In this document: in pieces, positions 43,576-52,493 of the stretch
Position numbering within the stretch: the stretch's first letter is position 1
How the letters are laid out: the number at the start of each line of letters is the position of its first letter
NCBI GenBank assembly: GCA_013285965.1
Contig: JABDGQ010000003.1
Location: 72,332 to 136,331 of the forward strand
Length of the DNA stretch: 64,000 nt
Origin: Chlamydiota bacterium
GTDB taxonomy: Bacteria; Chlamydiota; Chlamydiia; Chlamydiales; Parachlamydiaceae
Reading direction: 5' to 3'
Made by a program: the position numbers and the translations under genes
Notes under the pieces: model-generated
Told to the model about the DNA's origin: nothing
Seen by the model: the letters and a program-made list of their open reading frames with translations, nothing else
The model's database searches: none

Positions 43576-43890
43576 TCTATTCTCCTAATATTTCCTGATA
43601 ACAGATATAAAACGGCTTTGCAATGCACTCTTGCATGCAATGTGGTTATTTTTAGACATAGCGGCCTTTATAGTCAAACCATAAAATCATAATTTGAAAA
43701 ACTAGATTGCTTTAGAGTTGACTATATTTTTGACAGATGTTAATCTCGTCATAATTTTTTTTCATGCTAGATAATTATTGTTAATATATTTTCTATCTAT
43801 TATAATATTTAACAAGAGATGGTTAGAGTTGTAATTGTTTGTAATTAATAATCTATATAGATTTCATAAAAACGACTATCGTTAATATTA
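43576..43890 (+). promoter_or_regulatory. Divergent intergenic region with candidate promoter
   Basis: This 315-base gap separates the divergent SWIB and lpxG genes. A candidate sigma-66/70 type promoter reads TTGACT at 43718, 17 bases, then TAATCT at 43741. An overlapping alternative is TTGACA at 43730. A short palindrome TTGCATGCAA lies near 43634. Otherwise only AT-rich sequence is seen. Confidence 0.35.
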
Positions 43891-44871
43891 ATGAATATGC
43901 CAAGACCAATTACTCAAAGCAAATTTGAAAAAGTATGGGATGGGGTCTGTCTATTTTCCTTGATAGGTATTTGGCCGCGCTTTATCGAGCCGCGTTTGTT
44001 AGGGCTGAGCAAATGTGCTGTGGCTATTCCGTCGCTACCAAAAGAATTAATCGGCTTTAAAATTTTGCAATTTAGTGACTTGCATTGGCATAGTCAATTT
44101 TCGCCATTACTTTTAACTAAGTTAACTCGTAAAATAAATGAGCAAAAACCAGATTTGATTGTTTTTACAGGTGATTTTTTGTGTCGCTCGCACTTAGAAC
44201 AACCAGAGTTGTTGCTCCATTTTTTGCAAAATTTACAGGCTAAAGTAGATTGTTTTGCAATTATGGGTAACCATGACTACAATAAATATGTTACTGTTAA
44301 AGCCAATGGCGATTATGGCATTGAAGAGAATTTAGCAGCGCGACCCATTAACAAAGGTTTTAAAAGGCTTTTTAATTTTGTTCCTTTAACTAAGCACGTA
44401 AGTAAAGCTACTCAGAACATAGGCTTGCATAACGATCTTGTAGACCTGCTGCATAAAACCCCTTTTAAATTACTTGATAATAAAACCATTACAATCCCTA
44501 TAAAAGGAACCTATCTAAATATATGTGGGCTAGGTGAGTATATGGCTGGACAATGTCTACCAAAGAAAGCTTTTGAAAATTATAAGACACAGTATCCTGG
44601 TCTAATTTTATCACACAATCCTGATAGCATTAAAATTCTGCAACATTACCCTGGCAACCTTATTCTCTGTGGCCATACCCATGGCGGTCAAGTAAATCTA
44701 CCATGGTTATGGCGGCGCCTTGTACGTATTGAAAACGAAAATTACAAGCGTGGTTTAAAAAAGTTAGCCCCTGCTAAATGGGCCTATATTAATCGAGGTA
44801 TCGCTGGCATGCTAAAATTTCGTTGGTGCGCCAGGCCTGAAATAACTTTAATTACTCTACAAAACGAATAA
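43891..44871 (+). CDS. lpxG: LpxG-type metallophosphoesterase (UDP-2,3-diacylglucosamine pyrophosphatase)
   Basis: This 326-residue calcineurin-like phosphoesterase contains all metal-binding blocks: LQFSDLHWH, VFTGDFL, IMGNHDYN, LSHNPD and CGHTHGGQVNLP. Homology and position just before ispD and truA match chlamydial CT461, recalled as LpxG. That enzyme replaces LpxH/LpxI in cleaving UDP-2,3-diacylglucosamine to lipid X. The N-terminus has a short hydrophobic stretch (VCLFSLIGIWP) that may associate with the membrane. This complements the lipid A genes at 15377-17599. Without the synteny it would be called a generic YkuE-like phosphoesterase. Confidence 0.85.
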   Translation: MNMPRPITQSKFEKVWDGVCLFSLIGIWPRFIEPRLLGLSKCAVAIPSLPKELIGFKILQFSDLHWHSQFSPLLLTKLTRKINEQKPDLIVFTGDFLCRSHLEQPELLLHFLQNLQAKVDCFAIMGNHDYNKYVTVKANGDYGIEENLAARPINKGFKRLFNFVPLTKHVSKATQNIGLHNDLVDLLHKTPFKLLDNKTITIPIKGTYLNICGLGEYMAGQCLPKKAFENYKTQYPGLILSHNPDSIKILQHYPGNLILCGHTHGGQVNLPWLWRRLVRIENENYKRGLKKLAPAKWAYINRGIAGMLKFRWCARPEITLITLQNE

Positions 44872-44875
44872 TCAA

Positions 44876-45577
44876 ATGGACTATTCTAGCTTTATTCCTT
44901 TTGACGTAGTATTTCTTTCCGGTGGCATCGGCAACCGTATGCAGAGCTCTATCCCTAAACAATATATGTTGATAAATGATAAACCACTTGCCCTCTATAG
45001 CTTTGATGTTTTTTTGGCAATGGCGGAAGTACAAACTATCAGTGTAGTCTGTGAAGAACAATACGTACCCCTTTTTGAAAAGCGTGTACAATACTCTAAT
45101 AAAAAAATAGTGTTTGCCCGACCGGGACAGCGCCGCCAAGATTCAGTTTTTAATGGTGTTTCACTTATATCAAGCAAATCATTAGTGTGCGTACATGATG
45201 CTGCTCGGCCAATCATCGATGAGGATCTAGTGCGGCGCACAGTTAATATGGCAAATTTACATGGCGCGGCCATACTAGGTGTAAAGGTTAAACCGACTAT
45301 CAAAAGATGCAATGCCGAGCAAAAAGTGCTTCAAACACCACAACGCTCTGAATTGTGGGAAGTACAAACACCACAAGTAATGCGACAAAATTGCTTGTAC
45401 GAGAGTTTGGTTTATGCTGCTGAGCAAGGATTGACTGTCTCTGATGATAGTGCCGCATTAGAGTTGTTGCACAAAGATGTCTATGTGGTAGAGGGTAGTT
45501 ATCGCAATATAAAAGTAACCACACCGGAAGATTTAATAATGGTGGAACAATTCTTAAGATCATATGCCTTGCTATAA
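44876..45577 (+). CDS. ispD: 2-C-methyl-D-erythritol 4-phosphate cytidylyltransferase
   Basis: This 233-residue enzyme of the non-mevalonate isoprenoid pathway forms CDP-methylerythritol. The CTP-binding loop is LSGGIGNRMQSSIPKQYM, followed by RPGQRRQDSVFNGV, VHDAARPII, VQTPQVMR, DDSAALELL and IKVTTPEDL. The first loop has LSGG where most members have AAGxG. It starts 4 bases after lpxG and overlaps truA by 14 bases, so lpxG-ispD-truA form an operon. Confidence 0.95.
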   Translation: MDYSSFIPFDVVFLSGGIGNRMQSSIPKQYMLINDKPLALYSFDVFLAMAEVQTISVVCEEQYVPLFEKRVQYSNKKIVFARPGQRRQDSVFNGVSLISSKSLVCVHDAARPIIDEDLVRRTVNMANLHGAAILGVKVKPTIKRCNAEQKVLQTPQRSELWEVQTPQVMRQNCLYESLVYAAEQGLTVSDDSAALELLHKDVYVVEGSYRNIKVTTPEDLIMVEQFLRSYALL

Positions 45578-46310
45578 ACTTGTTATAGCTTATGACGGTA
45601 CTAGGTATGGTGGTTGGCAGAAGCAACCAAATTGCCTTTCCATACAGCAAGAGCTGCAAGAAGCTTTATGTAAAATAATTCAACAAAAAGAAGTTCACGT
45701 TACAGGGGCTGGACGGACTGATGCTGGCGTGCATGCACACGGTCAGGTTGCCCATTTTAAAATGGATAATCTACACGATCCTAATCTTCTATATTTAGGA
45801 TTAAATGGTTTACTACCATCAGATATTCGCATTAGGAGTGTACAAATAGCTGAAGAGGGCTTTCATGCCCGTTATAGCGCTATTAGCAAGGAATATCATT
45901 ACAATCTATATCTGGAGCGTGTAATGGATCCTTTTCGTCGACTATACTGCTGGCATTGCTTGCGTGCTGTCGATATTTCTTTATTAAAAGAAGCAGCGAC
46001 CTTATTTGTTGGGACCCATAATTTTAGTGCCTTTGCTAATAATGCTGCCTATGGTTGCGCTGCCAATGATCCAGTTAGAACTATCTACAGTTTAGATATT
46101 GTCCCCATGGAAGGTGGATTTTGTTTACAGTTTAAAGGTGATGGTTTTTTATATAAAATGGTACGCAATATTGTGGGAACATTAGTGGATGTGGCTTGCT
46201 CTAAGATTAAGCTGGCAGAAATAAAGACAATTTTTGCTAGCCAAAAACGATCTAAGGGTGGGCAGACGGCACCACCCCAAGGTCTTTTTTTAAGGCAGGT
46301 TAATTACTAA
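45564..46310 (+). CDS. truA: tRNA pseudouridine(38-40) synthase
   Basis: The 248-residue enzyme modifies the anticodon stem-loop of several tRNAs. Motifs are AYDGTRYGGWQKQPN, the catalytic GAGRTDAGVHAHGQVAHF with its essential Asp, YHYNLY, GTHNFSAFAN and GDGFLYKMVRNIVGTLVDV. The length is typical. It overlaps the end of ispD and converges on the glyoxalase-fold gene with a 6-base gap. A possible family B terminus fragment (TAACTCGCCTTACACAT) lies across the junction. Confidence 0.96.
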   Translation: MPCYKLVIAYDGTRYGGWQKQPNCLSIQQELQEALCKIIQQKEVHVTGAGRTDAGVHAHGQVAHFKMDNLHDPNLLYLGLNGLLPSDIRIRSVQIAEEGFHARYSAISKEYHYNLYLERVMDPFRRLYCWHCLRAVDISLLKEAATLFVGTHNFSAFANNAAYGCAANDPVRTIYSLDIVPMEGGFCLQFKGDGFLYKMVRNIVGTLVDVACSKIKLAEIKTIFASQKRSKGGQTAPPQGLFLRQVNY

Positions 46311-46316
46311 CTCGCC

Positions 46317-46697
46317 TTACACATCACTATGCAGCACTTCTACTAATTGAAATAAATTGCCATCCGGATCCCTAAAATATTGCATTTTTACATGACCGGG
46401 TACTTCAATAACATCGCCAACCCATTTTATATTTTTGGCAGTCAAATCAGTTTTAGATTTTTGCAAATTTTCCACGCTAAGCGTTACCACTGCATTTTGA
46501 CCGGGCTTGACTAATTCCTGTTCGCTAGTTTGGGCAATACCCAAAATTGCGCCGCCATCGTGGCCTGCTAATTCGGCCCAACCAAAATCAACATTATACT
46601 CATTTAATTTAAGCCCAATAGTTTTTGTATAAAATTCAACCGCTTTTTTCAAATCAGCCACCACAATCCAGGCTAAACCAAAATTTTTTATAGACAT
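46317..46697 (-). CDS. Glyoxalase/VOC-superfamily protein
   Basis: This 126-residue single VOC domain has paired beta-alpha-beta-beta-beta modules: GLAWIVVADLKKAVEFYTKTIGLKL and VEVPGHVKMQYFRDPDGNLFQLVE. The Glu/Gln metal-position residues at the strand ends are partly conserved (the terminal LVE). Members include glyoxalase I, dioxygenases and resistance proteins, and this sequence does not decide among them. An AAAAGGAG ribosome-binding site precedes the ATG. It is a single gene. Confidence 0.8.
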   Translation of the reverse strand: MSIKNFGLAWIVVADLKKAVEFYTKTIGLKLNEYNVDFGWAELAGHDGGAILGIAQTSEQELVKPGQNAVVTLSVENLQKSKTDLTAKNIKWVGDVIEVPGHVKMQYFRDPDGNLFQLVEVLHSDV

Positions 46698-46740
46698 TTA
46701 AACTCCTTTTATTTTTGTTAAAAACATAGTGCTTATAAAT

Positions 46741-46781
46741 TAAACTTCTTTCTAAATTACATTTATTTGTTGAAATTGACA
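46741..46781. repeat. Family A element fragment (one end)
   Basis: TAAACTTCTTTCTAAAT is followed by TACATTTATTTGTTGAAATTG, a diverged version of the element's right end in inverted orientation. It lies upstream of the gene at 46836. Confidence 0.6.
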
Positions 46782-46835
46782 ATAAATATTGTTTTATATA
46801 CAATAAATGCAAATTATTTAAAAGGAGTAGTTACT

Positions 46836-48074
46836 GTGGCTTTATTTGATTATTTAGTTTATCAACAAAAATCATTTTATTCTACTAAAGAAGCTCAGTC
46901 CCTTTCTTTAGGGGACGAATGGAAAGAAATAACTATTCGGAATTCATCTAAAACTTATCATATAGATGGAAAAAATTATAAAGTTTTGAGTAAAAGTGAA
47001 AAATATTGGCCTCTGTTTTCTTGGCAGCGCATATTAGCCATTTTCTTTGCTTTAGGTGCTTACTTATTCTATAATGACTCCAAAACGGCTCAAAAATTAT
47101 TTAGTGGTAGACAAGTTCTACGTATAATTGAGGAAGAGTCAGGTACAATTACGGCAGTAGGCAACGCAGCTTTAGAGGTGCCCGCACCAATAGCACCAGA
47201 TATGCCCGAGTGCGACCGTGTACGGATCATTGATTTGCCAAGTGTCCTTCAGTTATTTGAATTTCCGCAAACAAGAGTAGCTGTAGCCCAGGCGGTTGAT
47301 GCATTAGTGAATAAAGAAATTTGGGCCTGGGCTGTTCAAATTGAGAGAGGTGTACCTCTAAATGAGCCTGAAAACCGCTTTTTAAGTGCTAGTGTTATAA
47401 AATTAATTGATGATAATCTAGGTTGCTGGTTATTAAAAAAACATCAAAGTAAAACTCGTTTTGTCGACTATGGTGAGTTAACTACGCAAGTAACTCCTCA
47501 TGAAAATTTATTGCGTGTAGTGATGGCGCGCAAGATGGCAGAAATTGCGCAAGAACATAACTTGGATCGCATTTTTATTCCGGAGAAATATATCCATCGC
47601 ATTAATGATTTAAAGTTAAAAAAATTTGATAATAAACCACGTTCATCAGCTGCACAAATAGATCAAAATGCTTATCTTGTAATTGTTAGAGAAGTGCCAA
47701 ATCTGTTGGATCTTAATATTGAAAATTTAAATAAATTAAACATTACAGAGGGTGAGCAGCGTTTACTGGCAAATCAATTTTGCACAATGCTTGAAAAAAG
47801 TGGCTTGTCTGATTTTAGCTTAAGAAATATAAAAATATATAATCATAATGGTGTTAATAAATTAGCTTTCATCGACACTGAGCCTTTTGGGGCAATTGTA
47901 GCCAAAGGTTTTGAAAAATATCTTATCGATTTGAAAATGTGCATTTGTGTAGGATACTGTGCTGCAATTGATAAGTTGTCTACAGATGACAATGATAGAC
48001 CTAATCTTCCAATTTTTAATGAGGTTTTTAATCAAAGGTTTAAAGAATTTACTGAGCAATTAGGGCCGCAATAG
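46836..48074 (+). CDS. Unknown membrane-anchored protein with kinase-like C-terminal motifs
   Basis: The 412-residue product starts at a GTG with an AAAGGAG ribosome-binding site. A longer upstream frame has no such signal. One hydrophobic segment (ILAIFFALGAYLFY, about residues 45-58) suggests a membrane anchor. The C-terminal region contains GLSDFSLRNIKIYNHNG followed by LAFIDTEPFGAI, which resembles the catalytic-loop Asp...Asn and metal-binding Asp of protein-kinase-like folds. YLVIVREVPNL before it could be the hinge. This is weak, so a pseudokinase or divergent kinase is only a suggestion. No family is recognised with confidence. Confidence 0.6.
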   Translation: MALFDYLVYQQKSFYSTKEAQSLSLGDEWKEITIRNSSKTYHIDGKNYKVLSKSEKYWPLFSWQRILAIFFALGAYLFYNDSKTAQKLFSGRQVLRIIEEESGTITAVGNAALEVPAPIAPDMPECDRVRIIDLPSVLQLFEFPQTRVAVAQAVDALVNKEIWAWAVQIERGVPLNEPENRFLSASVIKLIDDNLGCWLLKKHQSKTRFVDYGELTTQVTPHENLLRVVMARKMAEIAQEHNLDRIFIPEKYIHRINDLKLKKFDNKPRSSAAQIDQNAYLVIVREVPNLLDLNIENLNKLNITEGEQRLLANQFCTMLEKSGLSDFSLRNIKIYNHNGVNKLAFIDTEPFGAIVAKGFEKYLIDLKMCICVGYCAAIDKLSTDDNDRPNLPIFNEVFNQRFKEFTEQLGPQ

Positions 48075-48165
48075 GATAATTCCCCAGCAGATCAAAATCA
48101 GGAGGCAGATTAAAATTTAAAATTTTATCATTTATTAGATTCATTTGTTAAAATTCTCTTTTCTT

Positions 48166-48675
48166 TTAATCAAAATGTTTATTGTTTTTTAACTTTTGCC
48201 ATCTATTTTCAAAAATTTGTAAATAATGTTCTAGTTGATTTTTGGCTACTTGTGCGTTTAATTTAGAAGAGATGCCAGCTTGAATGACTTTTCTTTTTTT
48301 CTCACAGCGTGTATTTAAGGCTTCCAAAAACTCGGGCACCTCCATTACCTTGACATTTAGCGCGCGCACTTGTCGTGCTAATTGTTTATCGGAGGTAACG
48401 ACAATCTCTTGTTTAGGTTTTTTAATTTTATATAATGCTTCTAAAATATATTCATCGGCTGTTTGGCTATCGGTGTAAATAATTTCAAGTTGATCAAGAT
48501 ATTGACGAGAATATTGCTTTTGCTTATGAGCATCAAAGATAATGGAAACATCTAACGCTAAAAATGAGATTTGCTCATTTAAGTTGCTGATAATTTTTTC
48601 ACGCCTATGCTTTAAATCATTGTCAACATGTTGTAAAAAAAACAACACGTTATAACCATCAATGAAATAATGCAT
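48166..48675 (-). CDS. YacP-like NYN-domain ribonuclease
   Basis: The 169-residue protein has a PIN-like NYN fold: YFIDGYNVLFFL at the start with its acidic metal ligand, VSIIFDAHKQ, IIYTDSQTADEYILEAL and EIVVTSDKQLARQVRALN. The acidic residues of the active site are present. YacP/Rae1-type proteins cleave mRNA in or near the ribosome in Bacillus. The exact role here is unknown. It lies 28 bases after rdgB on the same strand. Confidence 0.85.
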   Translation of the reverse strand: MHYFIDGYNVLFFLQHVDNDLKHRREKIISNLNEQISFLALDVSIIFDAHKQKQYSRQYLDQLEIIYTDSQTADEYILEALYKIKKPKQEIVVTSDKQLARQVRALNVKVMEVPEFLEALNTRCEKKRKVIQAGISSKLNAQVAKNQLEHYLQIFENRWQKLKNNKHFD

Positions 48676-48703
48676 GCATTTTTAATCCTTTTGCCAAAAA
48701 AAT

Positions 48704-49300
48704 CTAACTTTTTAGCATTTCAAGATAGGGAAGCAAACGTTCAAACGCTTTATAGCGATGTGAAATGCGATTTTTAACATTTTCATCAATTTGTGCGAAA
48801 GTTTTTTGATAGCCCTCTTTTAAAAAAATAGGATCATATCCAAAACCATGAGCCCCTTTTTCTTCTGACAAAATCTTCCCTTCGACTATTCCCTCGCTTA
48901 TTTTTTTTACACCACTCTGATCGGCTAAAACTAAGCAGCATTCAAAGTAGGCGGCGCGCTGCTCATCTTCTAATGAACGCATTTCTTCCAGTAATTTTTT
49001 TCGATTTTCAACATCTGTTGCCTTTGGGCCAGCATACCGCTGTGAATATACCCCAGGAACTCCATTTAAGGCAGGTACTACTAAACCTGAATCATCTGCT
49101 AAAACTAGCTTTTTAAAATGCTCAGCGGCATGCATAGCTTTTAAGATGGCATTTTCTTTAAAAGTTTTACCAGTTTCCTCTGGTGGAATGTAAGTAGCAT
49201 TATCATAAAGGGAAATTAATTCAAAGTGTGGCAGAGCACGAAAGATAGCACGAAATTCGCGAATCTTATGTACGTTGCCAGTGGCCAATATAATTTCCAT
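48704..49300 (-). CDS. rdgB: dITP/XTP pyrophosphatase (HAM1 family)
   Basis: This 198-residue house-cleaning enzyme hydrolyses non-canonical purine nucleoside triphosphates. Motifs are ILATGNVHKIREF, VLADDSGLVVPALNGVPGVYSQRYAG, GFGYDPIF and ISHRYKAFERLL. All the substrate and Mg ligands expected for the family are visible. It lies 30 bases downstream of greA on the same strand and upstream of the YacP-like gene, so the three may be cotranscribed. Confidence 0.95.
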   Translation of the reverse strand: MEIILATGNVHKIREFRAIFRALPHFELISLYDNATYIPPEETGKTFKENAILKAMHAAEHFKKLVLADDSGLVVPALNGVPGVYSQRYAGPKATDVENRKKLLEEMRSLEDEQRAAYFECCLVLADQSGVKKISEGIVEGKILSEEKGAHGFGYDPIFLKEGYQKTFAQIDENVKNRISHRYKAFERLLPYLEMLKS

Positions 49301-49330
49301 TAAAAATATCCATTGCCTTAGGCATTTAAT

Positions 49331-51508
49331 CTAGTTATTAAAAAAGTTTTTCAAATCCACTATACAAAATTCTTCGTCACGCAATAAAAACTTTTCGCCA
49401 ATTTTTTTTCCAATGATTGTTTGAACAAATTTAGAATTAAAAGATAAGATATTTTGCTCAGGGTCAGCATCCCAAGGACCTAATATAGTATAAGAACTAG
49501 CATTTCCTTTGGCATCGTTAACTTTCACGATACAACCAAAGCCCACTTCATTAGCAGGTACATCTTCAGCTGACATAATGCGCGCTTGATTAAGTTGCTT
49601 TGAAAGTGTCTTTAGCTCAGTTTGAAGACGTGCACGACGTTCTTGTGCAAATTTAAATTCCGAATTTTCGCGCAGATCTCCCAAAGCACGAGCAGCTTCA
49701 ATTTCTTTGGCATTATCAATGACTTCTACAGTTCCAATGTGGCGAATGCGTTCTTGAATCTTTAAGTAACCAGCAGCAGTCGTTAATATTTCGCCATCTT
49801 CTTCAACTGCGGCTCCTTTTCTTTGTTTGATGGGAGCAAGTGAGGGGTGGACAACTTCAGCTAAAGAGCGGAGAATCTTAACATCATGATCAGTCAATGA
49901 TTGACATTTGGAAACCAAAAGCAAAAATTCTTTGGTATACTCTAAACTCTTTCCTTGCAACAATTCACGAATTAACTCATAGCGTTTGCTTGAGATCATC
50001 GTGTACATTTTTCTCAATAAAACGCGCTGAGATGGTTGTGTTTCCAAAGCTTGAAATAAAATAAAAAAGTTTTCAAAAAAACGGCCCAAATCATCAGGAT
50101 TTTGAAACGGTAGGTCGTTAGAGCTAGAATTTACTAATTTTTGGAAATACCAAATAAAAATTTCTGGATAGCGTTTAGGATCATCCAAAAGATTTTCTTG
50201 GATTGTCCGTTCTAATAAAGCGCGATGTTGTGTCTGGTTTAATTCGCGCAATAAATAGTCACGCAATTGCGTTTGGGGAAGTTTTAAAAGCAGTTTTAGG
50301 AAAAGATTTACCCAATCCTCTCGATAATCTTTGATGGCTACTAAAGCGCGCTTTTTCAATGCAATTACATCGATAGCCGTAATCATCCCTTCCAAATCAT
50401 TTTCGCGTCTAATACGCTGCGCTATTTGTTCTTCAGCATCAAAGTCAAAAAATTGCTCTAGTAGTAAATATATTTGTAATTGTTGATTATTGTTAGTTTG
50501 TGGATTTTCAAGCAAACCTTTGAGTTGCTGTTGGAGCATTTCTTTGGTTTCTGTATTTTTTAATGCTTGAGGGGTATCGCGTACAAAACTATAGTTGGTT
50601 TGAATAAGTTGATTAATATCAGTTTTATCGGAAATGTTTTTCTGAAAACGTTGTTCAGCTGAAACACTGGCTTTGCGTAAATAAAATGGTTCTTTTAGTG
50701 TTTCAGGAGTGGCAATCATCGAATCTTTTTTACATTTTGAGCGTGCCCCCTGCCACCATTTGGTCCAATCTTTCTCAGGAATTACTAATTCACATAATTC
50801 ATCTTTTATTTCACCAGCTGTTTTTGGTCCCATATCACGTAATAGCAGTTTGATTAAAGCTAAGGGATCAGCACAACCTTCTTGTTCTAATAAATCGGGA
50901 TTGGCAAAACGACGTGCTAGAAAATGATCAGCCGATAAAGGAATTAGTGTCTTGAAAGCATTTGCAAAGGAAAGATCTTTACGACCGGCGACATTTTCAA
51001 ATTCAATTACCACATGTTCGCGAATAAAAGAAACTTCGACAATTTCGCCTGTACCCCAGCCACCGTTGTGAAAGACCATATTGCTTTTAGCAAAATGTGA
51101 TACTAAGTCATACTTAGATAATGCATGTTGAAATGAATCTTTGTTGCGCAGACCAATTAAACGCAAACGTTCGTTATATTTGGGGTCGGTACCATATTTG
51201 TTTTGCAAAGTTTGCATTACCAGGTCGCCTATGGCTGGCGTATTGACTGTTTGAAGATCAACTAATAGTCGTAGTACTTCGTAAGAGTCTTGCTGGTTTT
51301 CTATAAGTTTCCAGAGTGGTAAGGCATTTTCTACTAACTTTCCAAAACGCTCAGCAAAATCAGAATTTTTTATTGCTTTGAGCAGTTGAATAAATTCTTC
51401 CGTATCCACAGTATCGTTCATGCTATATTCTTCCCACAGCACGAGGAATTTTTGGAAATTACGAGTATGGATTTGCTTCAGGAATTCATTTAAATAACTC
51501 ATCTTCAA
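49331..51508 (-). CDS. greA: Transcription elongation factor GreA with long chlamydial N-terminal extension
   Basis: At 725 residues this is more than four times the length of E. coli GreA (158). The last 150 residues hold the GreA domains: the coiled-coil EIEAARALGDLRENSEFKFAQERRARLQTELKTL with the acidic tip, then the FKBP-like part (YTILGPWDADPEQNILSFNS, GKKIGEKF). The preceding 570 residues are helical and charged. Chlamydia has an equally long GreA (recalled), so this is not a local fusion. GreA rescues backtracked RNA polymerase by stimulating transcript cleavage. The role of the extension is unknown. Confidence 0.93.
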   Translation of the reverse strand: MKMSYLNEFLKQIHTRNFQKFLVLWEEYSMNDTVDTEEFIQLLKAIKNSDFAERFGKLVENALPLWKLIENQQDSYEVLRLLVDLQTVNTPAIGDLVMQTLQNKYGTDPKYNERLRLIGLRNKDSFQHALSKYDLVSHFAKSNMVFHNGGWGTGEIVEVSFIREHVVIEFENVAGRKDLSFANAFKTLIPLSADHFLARRFANPDLLEQEGCADPLALIKLLLRDMGPKTAGEIKDELCELVIPEKDWTKWWQGARSKCKKDSMIATPETLKEPFYLRKASVSAEQRFQKNISDKTDINQLIQTNYSFVRDTPQALKNTETKEMLQQQLKGLLENPQTNNNQQLQIYLLLEQFFDFDAEEQIAQRIRRENDLEGMITAIDVIALKKRALVAIKDYREDWVNLFLKLLLKLPQTQLRDYLLRELNQTQHRALLERTIQENLLDDPKRYPEIFIWYFQKLVNSSSNDLPFQNPDDLGRFFENFFILFQALETQPSQRVLLRKMYTMISSKRYELIRELLQGKSLEYTKEFLLLVSKCQSLTDHDVKILRSLAEVVHPSLAPIKQRKGAAVEEDGEILTTAAGYLKIQERIRHIGTVEVIDNAKEIEAARALGDLRENSEFKFAQERRARLQTELKTLSKQLNQARIMSAEDVPANEVGFGCIVKVNDAKGNASSYTILGPWDADPEQNILSFNSKFVQTIIGKKIGEKFLLRDEEFCIVDLKNFFNN

Positions 51509-51827
51509 ACCTTTTGCTTGAAATAGCGTTCAATTTTTTAGAAGCTCTCAAAATTAAGAGCGTTCTTAATAATGATAAAACTGACTCACACTTTTTTTAT
51601 CACTCTGCAGAAGAAATATAACGCCTAACTCTATTAATTTCAATAATTGTCACATTTTTTGCTATCATTGCAAATGAAATTATAAATTTCCAACGCACAA
51701 CCATTAGTGAAATGGTTAATTTGATTTTTGCCAAAAAAATTAAATTTCATAATTTTTTTCATATATATGAAATCTAAAAATGATTTTTTTGTTAAAATAA
51801 AAATAGCATATCTTAAGGAGGCTTGTT
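51509..51827. other. Intergenic region, no gene seen
   Basis: This 319-base AT-rich gap separates the divergent greA and the 145-residue unknown. A small stem GCTCT/AGAGC lies near 51545. No tRNA, small RNA or convincing promoter is visible. An AAGGAGG ribosome-binding site precedes 51828. Confidence 0.4.
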
Positions 51828-52265
51828 ATGGAGCAAAGCGATACAGATAAAAAGATAACTAAAAAGAACTCTAACTCGGCTATTCCAAAGAACAGTGAAA
51901 TTAAAAGCGATTCTAAAAACATCTCTGAAAGCTCTTCAGAATTAAAAAAGTTAATTAACGAATCAAAAAGATTAAATGATGAAATCAGAACTTTTATCAA
52001 TGCAATGGCAAGCAAAACAGGTAGATCAGTAGAATCAATGCTGGGATATTTAGATGATCCAAGTAATTTTAAAACTTTTGAGCAATGGGAAGTAGTGCAA
52101 AAACAACGCAAAGTTTTGCAGCAAGCTTTGGACCATCCTTCACAATTGCCTGCACAAGATTTTTATGATGATTTTTTAAAACCATTTCAACCTTCTGCCA
52201 TTAGAAAGAAATCACCACTAAAAAGAATGCGAAGTAATCGACGTAATTGGTTAGCTATTGATTAA
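51828..52265 (+). CDS. Unknown coiled-coil protein with basic tail
   Basis: The 145-residue protein has a polar, Ser/Lys-rich N-terminus (about 1-40). A heptad-like helix follows (SELKKLINESKRLNDEIRTFINAMA), then a strongly basic end (KKSPLKRMRSNRRNW). The AAGGAGG ribosome-binding site is excellent, so it is very likely expressed. It has no membrane segment or known motif. A short acidic protein follows 27 bases downstream, so the two may form a complex. I do not recognise a family. Confidence 0.65.
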   Translation: MEQSDTDKKITKKNSNSAIPKNSEIKSDSKNISESSSELKKLINESKRLNDEIRTFINAMASKTGRSVESMLGYLDDPSNFKTFEQWEVVQKQRKVLQQALDHPSQLPAQDFYDDFLKPFQPSAIRKKSPLKRMRSNRRNWLAID

Positions 52266-52292
52266 AGTTTAATTTATAAGGAGATAATTAAG

Positions 52293-52493
52293 ATGCACAA
52301 GAAAAAAAATATTAATCCCGATGAGCCCAAACCACTTAATTTTGATCATGATGAGGAGAGTGACCTTCCATTTTCAAAGATATTTATGACCTCTGAAGAT
52401 GTGCGAGGAGATAATGAGGATGATGAATATTATGAGAGAGAGGAAGCGATGAGCCCTGAGGAAGTACAAGATCGGAAAGAAGAGGGGGATTAA
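52293..52493 (+). CDS. Small acidic unknown protein
   Basis: The 66-residue protein is rich in Asp and Glu (about one third of residues, as in DNEDDEYYEREEAM). It starts at an ATG behind an AAGGAGA ribosome-binding site. It follows the basic-tailed protein in an apparent two-gene operon and overlaps the end of the converging kinase gene by 4 bases. It is probably disordered. A role as an acidic partner of the upstream basic protein is a guess. Confidence 0.6.
   Translation: MHKKKNINPDEPKPLNFDHDEESDLPFSKIFMTSEDVRGDNEDDEYYEREEAMSPEEVQDRKEEGD

Noticed and set aside
45300..45659. Minus-strand frame across the ispD-truA overlap
   Set aside because: Both plus-strand genes are clear conserved enzymes and the antisense frame has no support.
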